From positions 3,410,001 through 3,474,000 of the forward strand of contig NZ_CP014571.1 in assembly GCF_017357425.1 (NCBI RefSeq): a stretch of DNA of 64,000 nucleotides. The letters run 5' to 3'. Within the stretch, counting starts at the first letter, position 1, and each line of letters starts with the position of its first letter. Shown piece after piece: positions 63,938 through 64,000 of the stretch. The translations under genes and the position numbers were made by a program. Below the pieces are notes generated by a model, which was not told the origin of the DNA, did not search any database, and saw only the letters and a program-made list of their open reading frames with translations. This DNA comes from Arthrobacter sp. D5-1 (lineage in GTDB: Bacteria; Actinomycetota; Actinomycetes; Actinomycetales; Micrococcaceae).

Positions 63938-64000
63938 CTAACGGGCTTCGTTGGGCTGGACGGACTTGGCCTTCTGCTGCCCGGAGAGCGGGGCCAGGAA
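63938..64000 (-). CDS. C-terminal end of an unidentified gene (cut by window edge)
   Basis: The last 20 codons of a minus-strand frame (ending KSVQPNEAR, TAG at 63938) are visible. The stop is nine bases before murB, so the gene probably shares its transcript. In related actinobacteria a MaoC-type dehydratase gene often precedes murB, but these residues are not enough to say so here. Confidence 0.55.
   Translation of the reverse strand, partial: FLAPLSGQQKAKSVQPNEAR

Overview
This window comes from the chromosome of a high-GC actinobacterium of the Micrococcaceae, most likely an Arthrobacter or Paenarthrobacter relative. The signs are a mycothiol synthase, a GlnR-type nitrogen regulator, GTG and TTG starts, a spc operon without the S14 gene, and Ala/Glu/Lys-rich tails on several ribosomal proteins. 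No rRNA operon, insertion sequence, prophage or CRISPR array was seen.

Layout. 1-8179 (minus strand) holds the start of the spc operon (rplN-X-E, rpsH, rplF, rplR cut by the window edge) and the complete S10 operon (rpsJ to rpsQ). 8574-14709 interrupts the cluster with a GH1 beta-glucosidase (plus strand), a 41-residue membrane peptide and a 1503-residue membrane protein with repeats at both ends. 14866-19318 is the str operon (rpsL, rpsG, fusA, tuf), and 19757-27266 is rpoB-rpoC. A thiolase and a YbaK-type deacylase (plus strand) follow, then rplJ-rplL. Two tandem GNAT paralogues separate these from rplK-rplA, nusG, secE and tRNA-Trp.

36286-44278 holds an aspartate-type aminotransferase, a Lia-like envelope-stress locus (response regulator, PspC-histidine kinase, PspC/LiaF-like protein and two small membrane proteins), a broken pfkA and a GNAT gene. 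44346-50414 holds an MFS exporter with its PadR regulator and operator, a ygfZ-ankyrin pair, a flavodoxin-like reductase, a nitrobindin-like protein and membrane proteins. 50675-64000 holds glnR, mshD, ppk, a broken Nudix/histidine-phosphatase gene, a translationally coupled set (membrane protein, YtrA-type GntR regulator, thyA, folA, small membrane protein), asd, an HTH_42 protein, murB and the tail of one more gene.

Most genes are core housekeeping genes. The main anomaly is that pfkA and the mutT1-like gene are each frameshifted by a perfect tandem duplication of exactly 86 bp. The two units share no sequence, and deleting one copy restores a full-length protein in each case. Equal lengths in unrelated genes suggest untrimmed assembly overlaps more than biology, but a reversible duplication cannot be excluded by reading alone. 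Other points of interest are a tRNA-like 3' half between glnR and mshD, an mshD gene without a proper start, and a long operator just before the operon that carries thyA and folA. I found no clear new multi-gene system.
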